Part shown: piece by piece, positions 1-8,490 of the stretch | Numbering within the stretch: position 1 is the stretch's first letter | Layout of the letters: each line of letters begins with the position of its first letter | Assembly (NCBI RefSeq): GCF_029714945.1 | Contig: NZ_CP121634.1 | Location: 1,261,001-1,325,000, forward strand | Reading direction: 5' to 3' | DNA: 64,000 nt | DNA from: Bradyrhizobium sp. CIAT3101 | GTDB lineage: Bacteria > Pseudomonadota > Alphaproteobacteria > Rhizobiales > Xanthobacteraceae | The notes under the pieces: generated by a model | Told to the model about the DNA's origin: nothing | Seen by the model: the letters and a program-made list of their open reading frames with translations, nothing else | The model's database searches: none | Translations under genes and position numbers: made by a program

Positions 1-1255
1 GATCCTCCCCGTCCTCGACATAGCGCGCGATGTTCTCGATCATCACGATGGCGTCGTCGACGACGAATCCTGAAGCAATCGTCAGTGCCATCAGCGAGAG
101 ATTGTCGAGGCTGAAGCCGCACAGCGCCATGACGCCGAAGGTTGCGACCAGCGAGACCGGCAGCGTGACGCTCGGGATCACGGTCGCCCACAGCTTGCGC
201 AGGAAGATGAAGATCACGAGCACGACGAGGGCCACCGTCAGCACCAGCGTGAACTGCACATCGTGGATCGCGGCCCGGATCGTCGTGGTGCGGTCGCTAA
301 CGACGGAGATCTTCAGCGCCGCGGGAAGCGAATCCTGCAGCTTCGGCAGGATGTTCTTGATGGCATTCACGACCTCGATGGTGTTGGCGCCGGGCTGGCG
401 CTGGATGTCCAGCAGCACGGCGCGCTCGCCCTGGAACCAGGCCGCCTGCTCGGCATCCTCGACGCCGTCGATGGCGCTGCCGACATCGCGCAGCAGCACC
501 GGCGCGCCGTTGCGATAGGCGATCACCGCGTCCTGATAGGCCTCCGCGGTGAACAGCTGGTCGTTGGTGTCGACGTGAAACGCCTGCCTGGGACCGTCGA
601 GCGAGCCCTTGGGATTGTCCGCGGTGGTGGCGGCGATGCCGCGGCGAACGTCGTCGAGCGACATGCCGAGCCCGGCCAGCCGGGTCGGGTTCATCTGCAG
701 GCGTATGGCCCGGGTTTGTCCGCCTTCGATGCTGACGGCGCCGACGCCCGGGATCTGCGACAGTTTCGGCACCAGAATGGTCGCGGCGTGATCATTGGCC
801 TCGTGCAGCGCCATCGTCTTCGAGGTCAGCGCCAGGATCAGCACCGGCGTGTCGGCCGGATTGACCATGCGATAGGTCGGCGGGCTCGGCAGCTGCTCGA
901 CCGGAATCCAGCCCGCCGCCGCATTGATCCGCGCCTGCACGTCCTGCGCGGCCGCGTCGATCTTGCGCGACAGGTCGAATTGCAGCGTGATCTGGCTGTA
1001 GCCGTAGGAGCTGGTCGAGCTCATGTCGGTCAGCCCGGAGATCGTGCCGAAATAATGCTCCAGCGGCGCGGTGATCGAGGTTGCAACGACGGTGGCCGAG
1101 GCGCCGGGATAGCGCGTCACCACTTGGATGGTGGGGAAGTCGACATTCGGCAGCGGCGCGATCGGCAGCTCACGATAGCCGAGCATACCCAGCAGCACGA
1201 CCGCGACGATCATCAGCGTCGTTGCGATTGGCCGGAGGATGAAGGGCGCGGACAT
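1..1255 (-). CDS. RND multidrug efflux pump, inner-membrane subunit (partial, C-terminus outside window)
   Basis: Read on the minus strand from ATG at 1255, the protein opens MSAPFILRPIATTLMIVAVV, the first transmembrane helix of HAE1-type RND pumps, followed by the porter-domain text ELPIAPLPNVDFPTIQV. Near the window edge (about residues 400-415) it has GFVVDDAIVMIEN, with the paired aspartates of TM4 used for proton relay in AcrB/MdtB. About 418 of the usual 1030-1050 residues are present and the stop lies left of position 1. It starts 8 nt after the adaptor gene, so both form one operon. It would export drugs or metabolites using the proton gradient. The MdtB/MdtC-like subtype is likely but not proven. 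Confidence 0.93.
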   Translation of the reverse strand, partial: MSAPFILRPIATTLMIVAVVLLGMLGYRELPIAPLPNVDFPTIQVVTRYPGASATVVATSITAPLEHYFGTISGLTDMSSTSSYGYSQITLQFDLSRKIDAAAQDVQARINAAAGWIPVEQLPSPPTYRMVNPADTPVLILALTSKTMALHEANDHAATILVPKLSQIPGVGAVSIEGGQTRAIRLQMNPTRLAGLGMSLDDVRRGIAATTADNPKGSLDGPRQAFHVDTNDQLFTAEAYQDAVIAYRNGAPVLLRDVGSAIDGVEDAEQAAWFQGERAVLLDIQRQPGANTIEVVNAIKNILPKLQDSLPAALKISVVSDRTTTIRAAIHDVQFTLVLTVALVVLVIFIFLRKLWATVIPSVTLPVSLVATFGVMALCGFSLDNLSLMALTIASGFVVDDAIVMIENIARYVEDGED

Positions 1256-1263
1256 GGCGGACC

Positions 1264-2514
1264 TCAGTCAACGCGCGGCTCGGAGCGCGGCTGGGTGGCG
1301 GGCTGCGCCTTGGCGGTCGGCGTCTGGCCCTCGATCGTGATGCGCGCGCCGTTCTCGAGCCGGTAATAGCCGTCGGTGACGACGCGCTCGCCCCTGGCGA
1401 GACCCTTGTCGATCAGCGCGCGTCCGTCGAAAATCTGTCCGACCGTGACGGGGCGAAAGGCCGCCGTATCGTCCGCCTTCGCGACCCAGACGAAATCGCC
1501 GCGTGGGCCGTGCCGCACGGCGATCGCCGGCGCGGTGATCGCGTTCTTGCGCGTGTCCACCGTGATCCGCCCGTTGGCGAAATTGCCCGGCCAGAGTTTC
1601 AGCGCCTTGTTCGGAAAGGTCGCCTTCAGCTTGATCGTGCCGCTGGCCTGATCGACCTGGTTGTCGACCAGCGTGATCGTGCCCTTGTCGAGCTCGGTGG
1701 TGTTGTCGGCGGTGAGCGCGACCACAGGTGCATCGGCCTGGCCGAGGCTGAGCCGGGTCTGGCCGACCGCGACCGCGGCGAGGGTGTAGATCACCGAGAT
1801 CGGCTGCAATTGCGTGACGGTGACGATGGTCGTCGGCGACACCGCGCGGACGTAATTGCCCTGGTCGACCTGGCGGATGCCGAGTCGTCCGTTGATCGGC
1901 GCGCGGATATTGGTGAAGCCGAGCTGCGTGCGCGCATATTCGATCTGGGCGTCGTCGTTGCGGACCTGCGCCTTGTACTGCTCGACCAGCGCGTGTTGCT
2001 GGTCCACGACCTGCCGCGAGATCGCGGCGGCCTTCTGGATCAGCGCATCATAGCGCTCCATGTCGATCTGGGCGCCGTCGAGCAGCGCCTGATCCTTCTG
2101 CCTCACCGCGATCTGCTGATCGAGCTGGGCCTGGAACGGGCGCGGATCGATCACCGCGAGGATGTCGCCTTGTTTGACGTCCTGCCCTTCCTGGAAAAGG
2201 ATCTGGACGATCTCGCCGTCGACCCGGCTCTGCACGTTGACGGTGTTGTAGGCCTGGATGGTGCCGATGCCGGTCAGATAGATCGGGACGTCCTCCGCCT
2301 TCGCGGCGGCGACTTTGACGGCGACCGGCGGCCGCGGAGGAGGAGCGGGCGCGACACCGCGCTCGGCCTCCGCTGCCTGCATGAAGGGCAGCGCGAACGG
2401 GAGCTTGATGTCCTTCAGGTCATTCCTGAAATAATAGGCCGCGGTGCCGGCCGGCAACACGACCAGCGCGCCGATGAGGAGTTTTGCTGCGCGTTTCACG
2501 TTCAAACCCATCAC
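1264..2514 (-). CDS. RND efflux periplasmic adaptor (membrane fusion protein, MdtA-like)
   Basis: A 416-residue HlyD/AcrA-type adaptor. There is an N-terminal membrane anchor at about residues 10-27 followed by a proline-rich linker (APAPPPRPP). A split lipoyl domain (SRVDGEIVQILFQEGQDVKQGD and later RAPINGRLGIRQVDQGNYV) brackets a helical hairpin, and a beta-barrel region with AIAVRHGPRGDFVWV follows. It would link the downstream RND pump to an outer-membrane channel. The pump gene follows after 8 nt. The upstream region holds a long inverted repeat that looks like a repressor site, but no regulator gene is adjacent. The family is certain and the substrate unknown. Confidence 0.95.
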   Translation of the reverse strand: MMGLNVKRAAKLLIGALVVLPAGTAAYYFRNDLKDIKLPFALPFMQAAEAERGVAPAPPPRPPVAVKVAAAKAEDVPIYLTGIGTIQAYNTVNVQSRVDGEIVQILFQEGQDVKQGDILAVIDPRPFQAQLDQQIAVRQKDQALLDGAQIDMERYDALIQKAAAISRQVVDQQHALVEQYKAQVRNDDAQIEYARTQLGFTNIRAPINGRLGIRQVDQGNYVRAVSPTTIVTVTQLQPISVIYTLAAVAVGQTRLSLGQADAPVVALTADNTTELDKGTITLVDNQVDQASGTIKLKATFPNKALKLWPGNFANGRITVDTRKNAITAPAIAVRHGPRGDFVWVAKADDTAAFRPVTVGQIFDGRALIDKGLARGERVVTDGYYRLENGARITIEGQTPTAKAQPATQPRSEPRVD

Positions 2515-2574
2515 CTGAGCCGGCCGCCGGGTCGATCGTCCCGGCGTGGAACCTCCTTAGCACGAAGCAACCTG

Positions 2575-2647
2575 ACGTTGATATATCGGCAGGGCACGAT
2601 ATGCTACCATTCGTAACATTAGCACGTGTAGCATATCGAGATCAACG
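2575..2647. promoter_or_regulatory. Nested inverted repeat, candidate operator of the RND operon
   Basis: CGATATGCTAC at 2597-2607 is repeated exactly in inverse at 2628-2638 (GTAGCATATCG). It is enclosed by an outer CGTTGAT / ATCAACG pair, and an extra TTAGCA half-site lies in the centre. The region is AT-rich compared with its surroundings and sits 60-130 nt upstream of the adaptor start. This arrangement resembles sites for dimeric TetR- or MarR-type repressors. The regulator itself is not recognisable nearby. Confidence 0.5.
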
Positions 2648-2699
2648 GCGCCGGCGCTGCTGAACGTCAGGTCCGCTGATGGATTTCGTCGGGGAGGCC

Positions 2700-3797
2700 C
2701 TACACGACTTCGACGGTCGCCGCCTCGAACTGGGTGCCGGCGCCGCGATGGCGGGCAAGCACCTCGGCGGGCAGCTCCGACACGGCGTTCTGCGCGGTGC
2801 TCTCGAGCATCGCGTTGACGCGCTGGCTGGAAGCCTTCAGCACGGCCGGATCGAGCTTGCCCGAATCGACGCCGTTGATGATCGACTGGGCGAGCGCGCG
2901 CGCGCGTTCGGTGTCAGTCAGATGCGAGCAGATCATCAGCATGTCGTTGCCGGCTGCCATGAAGCGCGCACCGGCATCCGGCGCGTCCAGCCGGCCCGCC
3001 ATCGCGCGCATGCCGACGTCGTCGGACACGATCACGCCGCGGAAATTCATCGCCTCGCGCAACAGCCCCTGCGTGATCGCGCGCGACAGCGTGACGGGGT
3101 CGTTGGCATCGAGCTTCCGGTACAGGATATGCGACGTCATCATCATCCCGATGCCGCCGTCGATCGCGGCGGCAAAGGGCTTCAGCTCGCGCGCCTTGAT
3201 CTGGTCGAGGTCGAGATCGATGACCGGCAATTCGTGATGGGAATCCACCTGCGTGTCGCCATGCCCCGGAAAGTGCTTGCCGCAGGCCCGGACGCCGCGG
3301 CGCTCCATCGCCCTGGCGAACGGCAGCATCGCCTTGATGACGTCGTCAGCGGTGCGGCCGAAGGCGCGCTCGCCGATGACAGGGTTGGCGGGGTTGGAGT
3401 GAATGTCGAGCACCGGCGCGAAGTTGAGATTGCAGCCGAGCGAGGCGAGCTCGACGCCCATGGCGTCGCCGACCTGCTCGGAGGTCCCAGCCCAGCGCGC
3501 CGCATAGGAAAAGCGCGTGATCGGTGCCGGCGTGCGGCAGACGCGTCCGCCTTCGTGATCGATGGCGATGAACTGCTTGTCGCGCTGCGAGGCGTCGCGG
3601 ATCGCGGCGATCAGATCCCGGTGGACCGACAGCCAGTCCCGATAGGGCAGGTCGTGGCGGAAATTGCTCTTGTAGAGGATGACGCCGGCGGGCCGGAGAT
3701 CCCGCAGCAGCGCGCGGTCGCGGTCATCGAGCACGCTGGTCGGCTTCAGGCCGATGAAGAAATGGTCACCGACCGTTGAAAGGAGGGAAGCGCTCAT
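2700..3797 (-). CDS. nagZ: Beta-N-acetylhexosaminidase, glycoside hydrolase family 3 (NagZ type)
   Basis: A 365-residue cytoplasmic GH3 enzyme of the NagZ type, which removes GlcNAc from 1,6-anhydro-MurNAc peptides during peptidoglycan recycling. The NagZ signature KHFPGHGDTQVDSHHELP carries the loop His/Asp pair, and SDDVGMRAM carries the nucleophile Asp. IDHEGGRVCR is the substrate-binding motif. I chose the ATG at 3797 (MSASLLSTVGDHFFIGL) because the family normally begins close to this point. The frame is open to 3902, but those extra 35 residues look unlike NagZ. In many rhizobia nagZ follows a SPOR-domain gene, but not here. Confidence 0.9.
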   Translation of the reverse strand: MSASLLSTVGDHFFIGLKPTSVLDDRDRALLRDLRPAGVILYKSNFRHDLPYRDWLSVHRDLIAAIRDASQRDKQFIAIDHEGGRVCRTPAPITRFSYAARWAGTSEQVGDAMGVELASLGCNLNFAPVLDIHSNPANPVIGERAFGRTADDVIKAMLPFARAMERRGVRACGKHFPGHGDTQVDSHHELPVIDLDLDQIKARELKPFAAAIDGGIGMMMTSHILYRKLDANDPVTLSRAITQGLLREAMNFRGVIVSDDVGMRAMAGRLDAPDAGARFMAAGNDMLMICSHLTDTERARALAQSIINGVDSGKLDPAVLKASSQRVNAMLESTAQNAVSELPAEVLARHRGAGTQFEAATVEVV

Positions 3798-3959
3798 TCG
3801 CCAGGCCGCCACAGATCGTTTCGGTTGATTGGGATGGAGCTGGACGCAACGCGAACTCTCAAGCTCCTGCACGAGCCATCGCGTGGCCCGCTTCGTCATC
3901 ACAATATTTCAAATTCCTTAACGGAATCAACCTCCAAATCAAGCAACGCGGGCAGCTGC

Positions 3960-3985
3960 GCCGGCAAGGTCAGTGCCTTGCCGGC
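3960..3985. terminator. Stem-loop downstream of the MFS gene
   Basis: GCCGGCAAGG and CCTTGCCGGC form a perfect 10-bp stem with a 6-nt loop, 10 nt beyond the stop codon of the minus-strand MFS gene. No clear U-run follows on that strand, so termination is inferred from position and stem strength only. Confidence 0.4.
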
Positions 3986-3995
3986 ACGTCGTCTC

Positions 3996-5291
3996 TCACG
4001 CCGCAGCGAACTGTGGCTGCTTCGGCCGCCGCCCGATCATCAGCGACAGCACGGCTGCGACGATGCCGGTCATGCCTGCGATCATGAAGGCCTGCAGATA
4101 ATCGCCCTGCGACGAGCGCATGAAGCCGGCGAAGAAGGCGGCGCAGGCGGCCCCGAGTTGATGGCCGGCGACGACCCAGCCGAAGATCAGCGGCGCGTTC
4201 TTGTCGCCGAAGGCTTCGTTGGCGATACGCACGGTCGGCGGCACGGTCGCGATCCAGTCGAGGCCGTAGAACACCGCGAACACCGACAGGCTGACGAACG
4301 AGAAGTCCGAGTAGGGCAGGTAGATCAGCGACAGCCCGCGCAGGCCGTAATAGAAGAACAGCAGCTTGCGCGGATCGAAGCGGTCGGTGAGCCAGCCCGA
4401 CAGCGTGGTACCGAACAGGTCGAAGAATCCCATCAGCGCCAGCAGGCTTGCGGCCTGCACCTCGAAGATGCCGTGGTCGCCGCAGAACGCGATCAGATGG
4501 GTGCCGACGAGGCCGTTGGTGGTGAATCCGCAGATGAAGAAGGTCGCGAACAGGAACCAGAATGTCTGCGTCTTCGCGGCGCGCACGAGGTTGCCGATCG
4601 CCGCGACGAACGGATTGCCCTGCGCCGGTGCCGCCGGCTGGTCGTCATGCGTGCTGCCATAGGAGCGCAGGCCGATCGTTGCGGGCCGCTCCGGCACCAG
4701 AAAATAGACCAGCGGAATCAGCGCCGCGCAGCAGGCCGCCACCGTCAGCACCACCGGCTTCCAGCCGCCCCATTCGACCAGCGATGCGAGGCCCGGCATG
4801 AAGATGAGCGTACCGGTGGCCGTGCTCGCGGTCAGCAGTCCCATGACGAGGCCGCGATTGGTGGTGAACCAGCGGTTGACGATGGTGGCGCCGAGCACGT
4901 TGGCGACCGCGCCCGAGCCGATGCCGGAGAGCAGTCCCCAGCTCATGAACAACTGCCACGGCGCGGTCATGAAATAGCTCATCGCCGTCGAGACCGACAT
5001 CAATGCCAGCGCGCCCAGCACGGTGCGGCGGATGCCGAAGCGCTGCATCACCGCCGCGGCGAACGGACCCGCAAGGCCGTAGAGGAAGATGCCGACCGCG
5101 GCCGACGACGAGATCACGCTGACGTCCCAGCCGAAGGCTTTTTGCAGCGGCAGCATCAGCACGCCCGGCGTCGCGCGCAGGCCGGCCGAGGCGAGCAGCG
5201 CCAGGAAGATCACGGCGACGACCACGAAAGCGTAGTTCGGGCCGAACGGCCGCCGGGAGACGGAGGTGGATTGAAAGGAGGGTTCGGGCAT
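3996..5291 (-). CDS. MFS transporter (12 TM, monocarboxylate/oxalate-formate antiporter-like)
   Basis: A 431-residue major facilitator with two six-helix halves separated by a soluble loop (RSYGSTHDDQPAAPAQG) at about residues 225-245. The helix 2-3 loop reads RFGIRRT and the second-half equivalent reads DRFDPRK. It is inner-membrane and its substrate is not evident. The start codon directly abuts a long inverted repeat shared with the divergent TetR gene, so the pump is presumably repressed by that TetR and induced by its ligand. No strong Shine-Dalgarno precedes the ATG at 5291, so a start slightly further in is possible. Confidence 0.88.
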   Translation of the reverse strand: MPEPSFQSTSVSRRPFGPNYAFVVVAVIFLALLASAGLRATPGVLMLPLQKAFGWDVSVISSSAAVGIFLYGLAGPFAAAVMQRFGIRRTVLGALALMSVSTAMSYFMTAPWQLFMSWGLLSGIGSGAVANVLGATIVNRWFTTNRGLVMGLLTASTATGTLIFMPGLASLVEWGGWKPVVLTVAACCAALIPLVYFLVPERPATIGLRSYGSTHDDQPAAPAQGNPFVAAIGNLVRAAKTQTFWFLFATFFICGFTTNGLVGTHLIAFCGDHGIFEVQAASLLALMGFFDLFGTTLSGWLTDRFDPRKLLFFYYGLRGLSLIYLPYSDFSFVSLSVFAVFYGLDWIATVPPTVRIANEAFGDKNAPLIFGWVVAGHQLGAACAAFFAGFMRSSQGDYLQAFMIAGMTGIVAAVLSLMIGRRPKQPQFAAA

Positions 5292-5345
5292 GTTACTTAC
5301 CGGTACGTATTGCGATGCGGTACTAATACGTACCGGTCAGTAACA
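5291..5345. promoter_or_regulatory. Long inverted repeat between MFS and TetR genes (operator)
   Basis: Two 21-nt arms (5291-5311 and 5325-5345) match as an inverted repeat with a single mismatch and a 13-nt spacer. Each arm contains ACCGGTACGTATT. The left arm touches the ATG of the MFS gene and the right arm ends 36 nt before the TetR start. Position and symmetry fit a TetR-family operator controlling both divergent genes. Confidence 0.8.
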
Positions 5346-5381
5346 TTGTCAAGCCCCGTGCCTGAGACGAGACGAAGCGAG

Positions 5382-5978
5382 ATGCCCAAGAAAGCCGAGA
5401 AACCCGCCGAAGCGCCGCTCCGGGCCGCCGACCGGATCCGCGCCTCCGCCAGGGAATTGTTCTACCGCGAGGGCATTCGCGCCGTCGGTGTCGACGAGGT
5501 GGTGGACCGCGCCGGGGTGACAAAACCGAGCCTGTATCGCGCCTTCGCCTCCAAGGACGATCTCGCCGCTGCTTATTTGCGCGACTACGATCTGAGCTTC
5601 TGGGAAAATTTCGAACGCCCCGGCGGCAAGACCTACGGCAATGCGCGCGATCACGTGCTGGCCTATATCGGCCAGCTCTCGTCGCGCGCCGTGGCCAAGG
5701 GCTATCGCGGCTGCGGGCTGAGCAACGCCGCAGTGGAATATCCCTCGCGGGACAATCCCGCCCGGCAAGTCGCCGAAGCGCACAAGAAGGTGTTTCGCAA
5801 ACGCCTGCGCGAGCTCGCAGCCGGCATGGGTGCGCGCCAGCCGAACGTGCTCGGCGACGCGCTGCTGCTCCTGATCGAGGGCATCTACGTCACCGGCCAG
5901 CAGTCCGAAGACGGCCCCGCGCAATCGGCGCTCGCAGCGGCGAAGCTGCTGATCGATGCGAGCGTGAAGGCGGGGTGA
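5382..5978 (+). CDS. TetR/AcrR family transcriptional regulator
   Basis: A 198-residue TetR protein. The N-terminal helix-turn-helix lies at about residues 18-62 (RIRASARELFYREGIRAVGVDEV and KPSLYRAFASKDDL), and the all-helical ligand domain shows RGCGLSNAAVEYP, typical of this TetR subgroup. It starts at ATG 5382. The reading frame is open far upstream, but that region is antisense to the MFS gene and is not coding on this strand. It is divergent from the MFS transporter and presumably represses it and itself through the inverted repeat at 5291-5345. Confidence 0.92.
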   Translation: MPKKAEKPAEAPLRAADRIRASARELFYREGIRAVGVDEVVDRAGVTKPSLYRAFASKDDLAAAYLRDYDLSFWENFERPGGKTYGNARDHVLAYIGQLSSRAVAKGYRGCGLSNAAVEYPSRDNPARQVAEAHKKVFRKRLRELAAGMGARQPNVLGDALLLLIEGIYVTGQQSEDGPAQSALAAAKLLIDASVKAG

Positions 5979-6028
5979 GGCTAATCGGCATCTGGAGCCT
6001 TCGAAGCGGTGGCCACGCCCTCCGTCCT

Positions 6029-6068
6029 CATCCTGAGGAGCCCGCCTAAGCGGGCGTCTCGAAGGATG
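6029..6068. repeat. Short imperfect palindromic intergenic repeat
   Basis: CATCCTGAGGAGCCCGC and GCGGGCGTCTCGAAGGATG form an imperfect hairpin between the TetR and aminotransferase genes. Text of this kind recurs between genes in Bradyrhizobium genomes as I remember them, so it is probably a member of a dispersed REP-like family. It may also act as a terminator for the TetR gene. Confidence 0.55.
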
Positions 6069-6096
6069 GCCGCAAGCGCAAGTCCGCATCATTCAA

Positions 6097-6114
6097 CTGT
6101 CACTGTGCTGTCAT
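6097..6114 (+). promoter_or_regulatory. Pho box upstream of the aminotransferase gene
   Basis: CTGTCAC-TGTG-CTGTCAT matches the PhoB consensus (two CTGTCAT half-sites separated by 4 nt) at 13 of 14 positions. A partial third half-site ending TCAT lies one 11-bp step upstream. TATTGA at 6123-6128 is a plausible -10 element at the distance expected of PhoB-dependent promoters. The gene starts at 6166. Confidence 0.72.
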
Positions 6115-6165
6115 TCGCGCTCTATTGATTGCGGCTCCGTTCGCTGCGCATTCGTAGAGGCTGAC

Positions 6166-7485
6166 ATGAATCTGATTGAGACCATTTCGTCCAACCGCCG
6201 GTCGATTCTGAAAGGCCTCGCGGCCGCAGCCGTGGCCCCGCTTGCGACACCGGCGATGGCAGCCGAAGGCTTGCCGCCGTCGCCGACCGGAACGGCCGCC
6301 GCCATCGCCACCGACAAGGCCTATTGGGCCGCCGTGAAGGGGCTCTATGCCGTGACGGGCGATGTCGTCAATTTCGAGAACGGCTATTGGGGCATCATGC
6401 CCGAGCCGGTGAGGCGCGAGTTCATCCGCCAGTCCGACATGGTCAACTTCCAGAACACTTTTTACGCACGGCAGCGCGTCGGCGCGGATTTCGAAGCCGT
6501 GCGCGCCAGGGTGGCCGAGGCGGTTGGTGCCGCGCCCGAGGAGATCGCGCTGACGCGCGGCGCGACCGAAGCGCTGCAGTTGCTCATCGGCGGCTACAAC
6601 AGGCTGAAGCCTGGCGACGGCGTGCTCTATGCCGATCTCGATTATGATTCGATGCAGTATGCGATGAATTCGCTCAAGGCGCGCCGTGGCGTCGACGTGG
6701 TCAGGTTCGACGTGCCGGAGCCCGCGACCCGCCAGGCGGTGCTGGATGCCTATGCCCGTGCCATCGAGGCCAATCCGAAGACGAAACTTCTGCTGCTGAC
6801 CCATGTCAGCCATCGCACCGGCCTGGTCATGCCGGTCGCGGAGATCGCACGCATGGCGAAGGCGAAGGGCATCGACACCATCGTCGACGCCGCGCATTCC
6901 TGGGGACAGATCGACTTCCACGTCAATGACCTCGAATCCGATTTCGTCGGATTCAACCTGCACAAATGGATCGGCGCGCCGCTCGGCGTCGGCTTCCTCT
7001 ACATCAGGAAGGACCGCCTCGCCGCCATCGACCGCGACATGGGCGATGAGGATTTTGCGGAGACCGACATCCGCTCGCGGGTTCACACCGGCACGGTCAA
7101 TTTTGCGACCGTGCTGACGGTGCCCACCGCCGTCGCGCTGCATCAGCAGATCGGCGCCGCGGCAAAGCAGGCGCGCCTGCGTTATTTGCGCGATTATTGG
7201 GTGAGCCGCGCCCGCGGCTTCAAGGACATCGAGATCCTGACGCCGGATGAAGCCGGCTCCTATGGCGCGATCACGTCCTTCCGCCTCGCCGGCAAGACCA
7301 GCAAGGCCGACAACGAGGCGATCGTGGTGAAGCTCCGCGACAGCCACAAGATCATGACGGTGCGCCGCGCCGGTGTCGCCAAGGGCCAGTGCATCCGCGT
7401 GACGCCGGCGCTCTTTACCGATGAAGCCGATCTCGACCGTCTCGTCGAGGCGCTCGCCGTCGTCACGGGCACGAAGACGGGGTGA
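6166..7485 (+). CDS. Tat-exported class V aminotransferase (isopenicillin N epimerase-like)
   Basis: A 439-residue PLP-dependent class V fold. The N-terminus (NRRSILKGLAAAAVAPLATPAMA) is a twin-arginine signal with a cleavage site near residue 35, so the enzyme should act in the periplasm. The PLP lysine is in NLHKWIGAPLG (about residue 267), preceded by IVDAAHSWGQID, which carries the cofactor-binding Asp and His. Other members of this branch are annotated as isopenicillin N epimerase-like, and the true substrate is unknown. A near-perfect Pho box 52 nt upstream implies induction by phosphate starvation, which makes an aminophosphonate or other P-linked amine worth considering. Confidence 0.88.
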   Translation: MNLIETISSNRRSILKGLAAAAVAPLATPAMAAEGLPPSPTGTAAAIATDKAYWAAVKGLYAVTGDVVNFENGYWGIMPEPVRREFIRQSDMVNFQNTFYARQRVGADFEAVRARVAEAVGAAPEEIALTRGATEALQLLIGGYNRLKPGDGVLYADLDYDSMQYAMNSLKARRGVDVVRFDVPEPATRQAVLDAYARAIEANPKTKLLLLTHVSHRTGLVMPVAEIARMAKAKGIDTIVDAAHSWGQIDFHVNDLESDFVGFNLHKWIGAPLGVGFLYIRKDRLAAIDRDMGDEDFAETDIRSRVHTGTVNFATVLTVPTAVALHQQIGAAAKQARLRYLRDYWVSRARGFKDIEILTPDEAGSYGAITSFRLAGKTSKADNEAIVVKLRDSHKIMTVRRAGVAKGQCIRVTPALFTDEADLDRLVEALAVVTGTKTG

Positions 7486-7504
7486 GGCGGGAGACGGCCG
7501 GGCG

Positions 7505-7903
7505 TCAACCGCGCTTGATGGATTGGATCAGGTCCCAGCGGTTGCCGCAAATGTCCTCGAACACAGCCACGACGCCATAAGCCTCCTGCCGCGGCGGCCG
7601 AACGAAACGGACGCCGGCGGCGATCATGCGAGCATGATCGCGCTCGAAATCGTCCGTTTCCAGGAACAGGAAGACGCGGCCTCCGGTCTGGTCGCCGATG
7701 CGCGCCGTCTGCGCCGGACCGTCCGCCCGCGCCAGCAGCAGGCCAGAGCCCAAATTGCCGCGAGGCCGCACCACCACCCAGCGCTTGCTGCCGCCAAGCG
7801 GCGTGTCCTCACAAAGCTCGAAATTCAGGGCACGCGTGAAGAAGTCGATCGCTTTATCATAGTCCGCGACCACGAGACTGACGAGCGACAGGTGCTGGTT
7901 CAT
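7505..7903 (-). CDS. VOC (glyoxalase/bleomycin-resistance) superfamily protein
   Basis: A 132-residue single VOC module starting MNQHLSLVSLVVADYDKAIDFF, with the beta-alpha-beta-beta-beta repeats ending in GVVAVFEDICGNRWDLIQ. The His and Glu in the first strand and in the final FED stretch could bind a metal. I chose the start at 7903 because VOC proteins begin at this strand. An open extension to 7960 is not family-like. It converges with the aminotransferase gene with a 19-nt gap. The reaction is unknown. Confidence 0.85.
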   Translation of the reverse strand: MNQHLSLVSLVVADYDKAIDFFTRALNFELCEDTPLGGSKRWVVVRPRGNLGSGLLLARADGPAQTARIGDQTGGRVFLFLETDDFERDHARMIAAGVRFVRPPRQEAYGVVAVFEDICGNRWDLIQSIKRG

Positions 7904-8023
7904 GGTGCAATCCGGTGAATGGCGGCAAGAGCGGCAAGAGTGGCAAGGCGGCCGCCCCATTTTATCAGCCGGCAGTCTGGTTTATCTCTGTCACTCCGGC
8001 GCCCGGCGCAAGGAGACAGACGC

Positions 8024-8464
8024 GTGCTCGACCATCTTCTCAGGTTCATGACGCTCGGATCGATCATCGTTGGCATGGCCGCGATTTATGCGGCGCTGCA
8101 TACCAACAATCGGCGCTTGGGCGCGGACATCTTCCTGCGATATTCCGACCGGGTCTCCGATCTGCGACGCCGCCTACCGGTCTCGGTGTTCGTCGATCAC
8201 GAGGCTGCCGGCGACATCGAGATCACGGCGGAAGAGCGCCGGGCCGTGCACGAGATCATTCACTCGATCTTCGAGCTCTACGAGCTCAAGGTGCACGGCT
8301 TCTTTCCGCCGGCGATCTGGAAGATCCGCGAGCCCGACATCGAACGGCTGCTGTCTCTGCCGGTGTTTCAGCAGGAGCTGGCAAGCATGGAGGGCCGCTA
8401 TACCAGGCATCCGCGTTTGGCGGCCTGGCTCGCGAAGATCCGGGGTCGGCAAGAGACGAGCTGA
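8024..8464 (+). CDS. Small membrane-anchored protein of unknown function
   Basis: A 146-residue protein starting at GTG 8024, preceded by AGGAG at 8011-8015 with an 8-nt spacer. The frame is open further upstream, but this ribosome site decides the start. One transmembrane helix (about residues 8-25, MTLGSIIVGMAAIYAAL) is followed by a soluble helical domain rich in charged residues with WKIREPDIERLL. The shape suits an inner-membrane protein with a cytoplasmic or periplasmic helical body. I do not recognise the family. Confidence 0.7.
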   Translation: MLDHLLRFMTLGSIIVGMAAIYAALHTNNRRLGADIFLRYSDRVSDLRRRLPVSVFVDHEAAGDIEITAEERRAVHEIIHSIFELYELKVHGFFPPAIWKIREPDIERLLSLPVFQQELASMEGRYTRHPRLAAWLAKIRGRQETS

Positions 8465-8490
8465 CTTGCGCAGCGAATTGGGTCGCGGTC

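Noticed and set aside
3825..5381. Long N-terminal extension of the TetR gene
   Set aside because: The frame is open only because it is opposite the MFS gene; the TetR domain begins at ATG 5382 and the extension is low-complexity Arg/Gln/Asp text.
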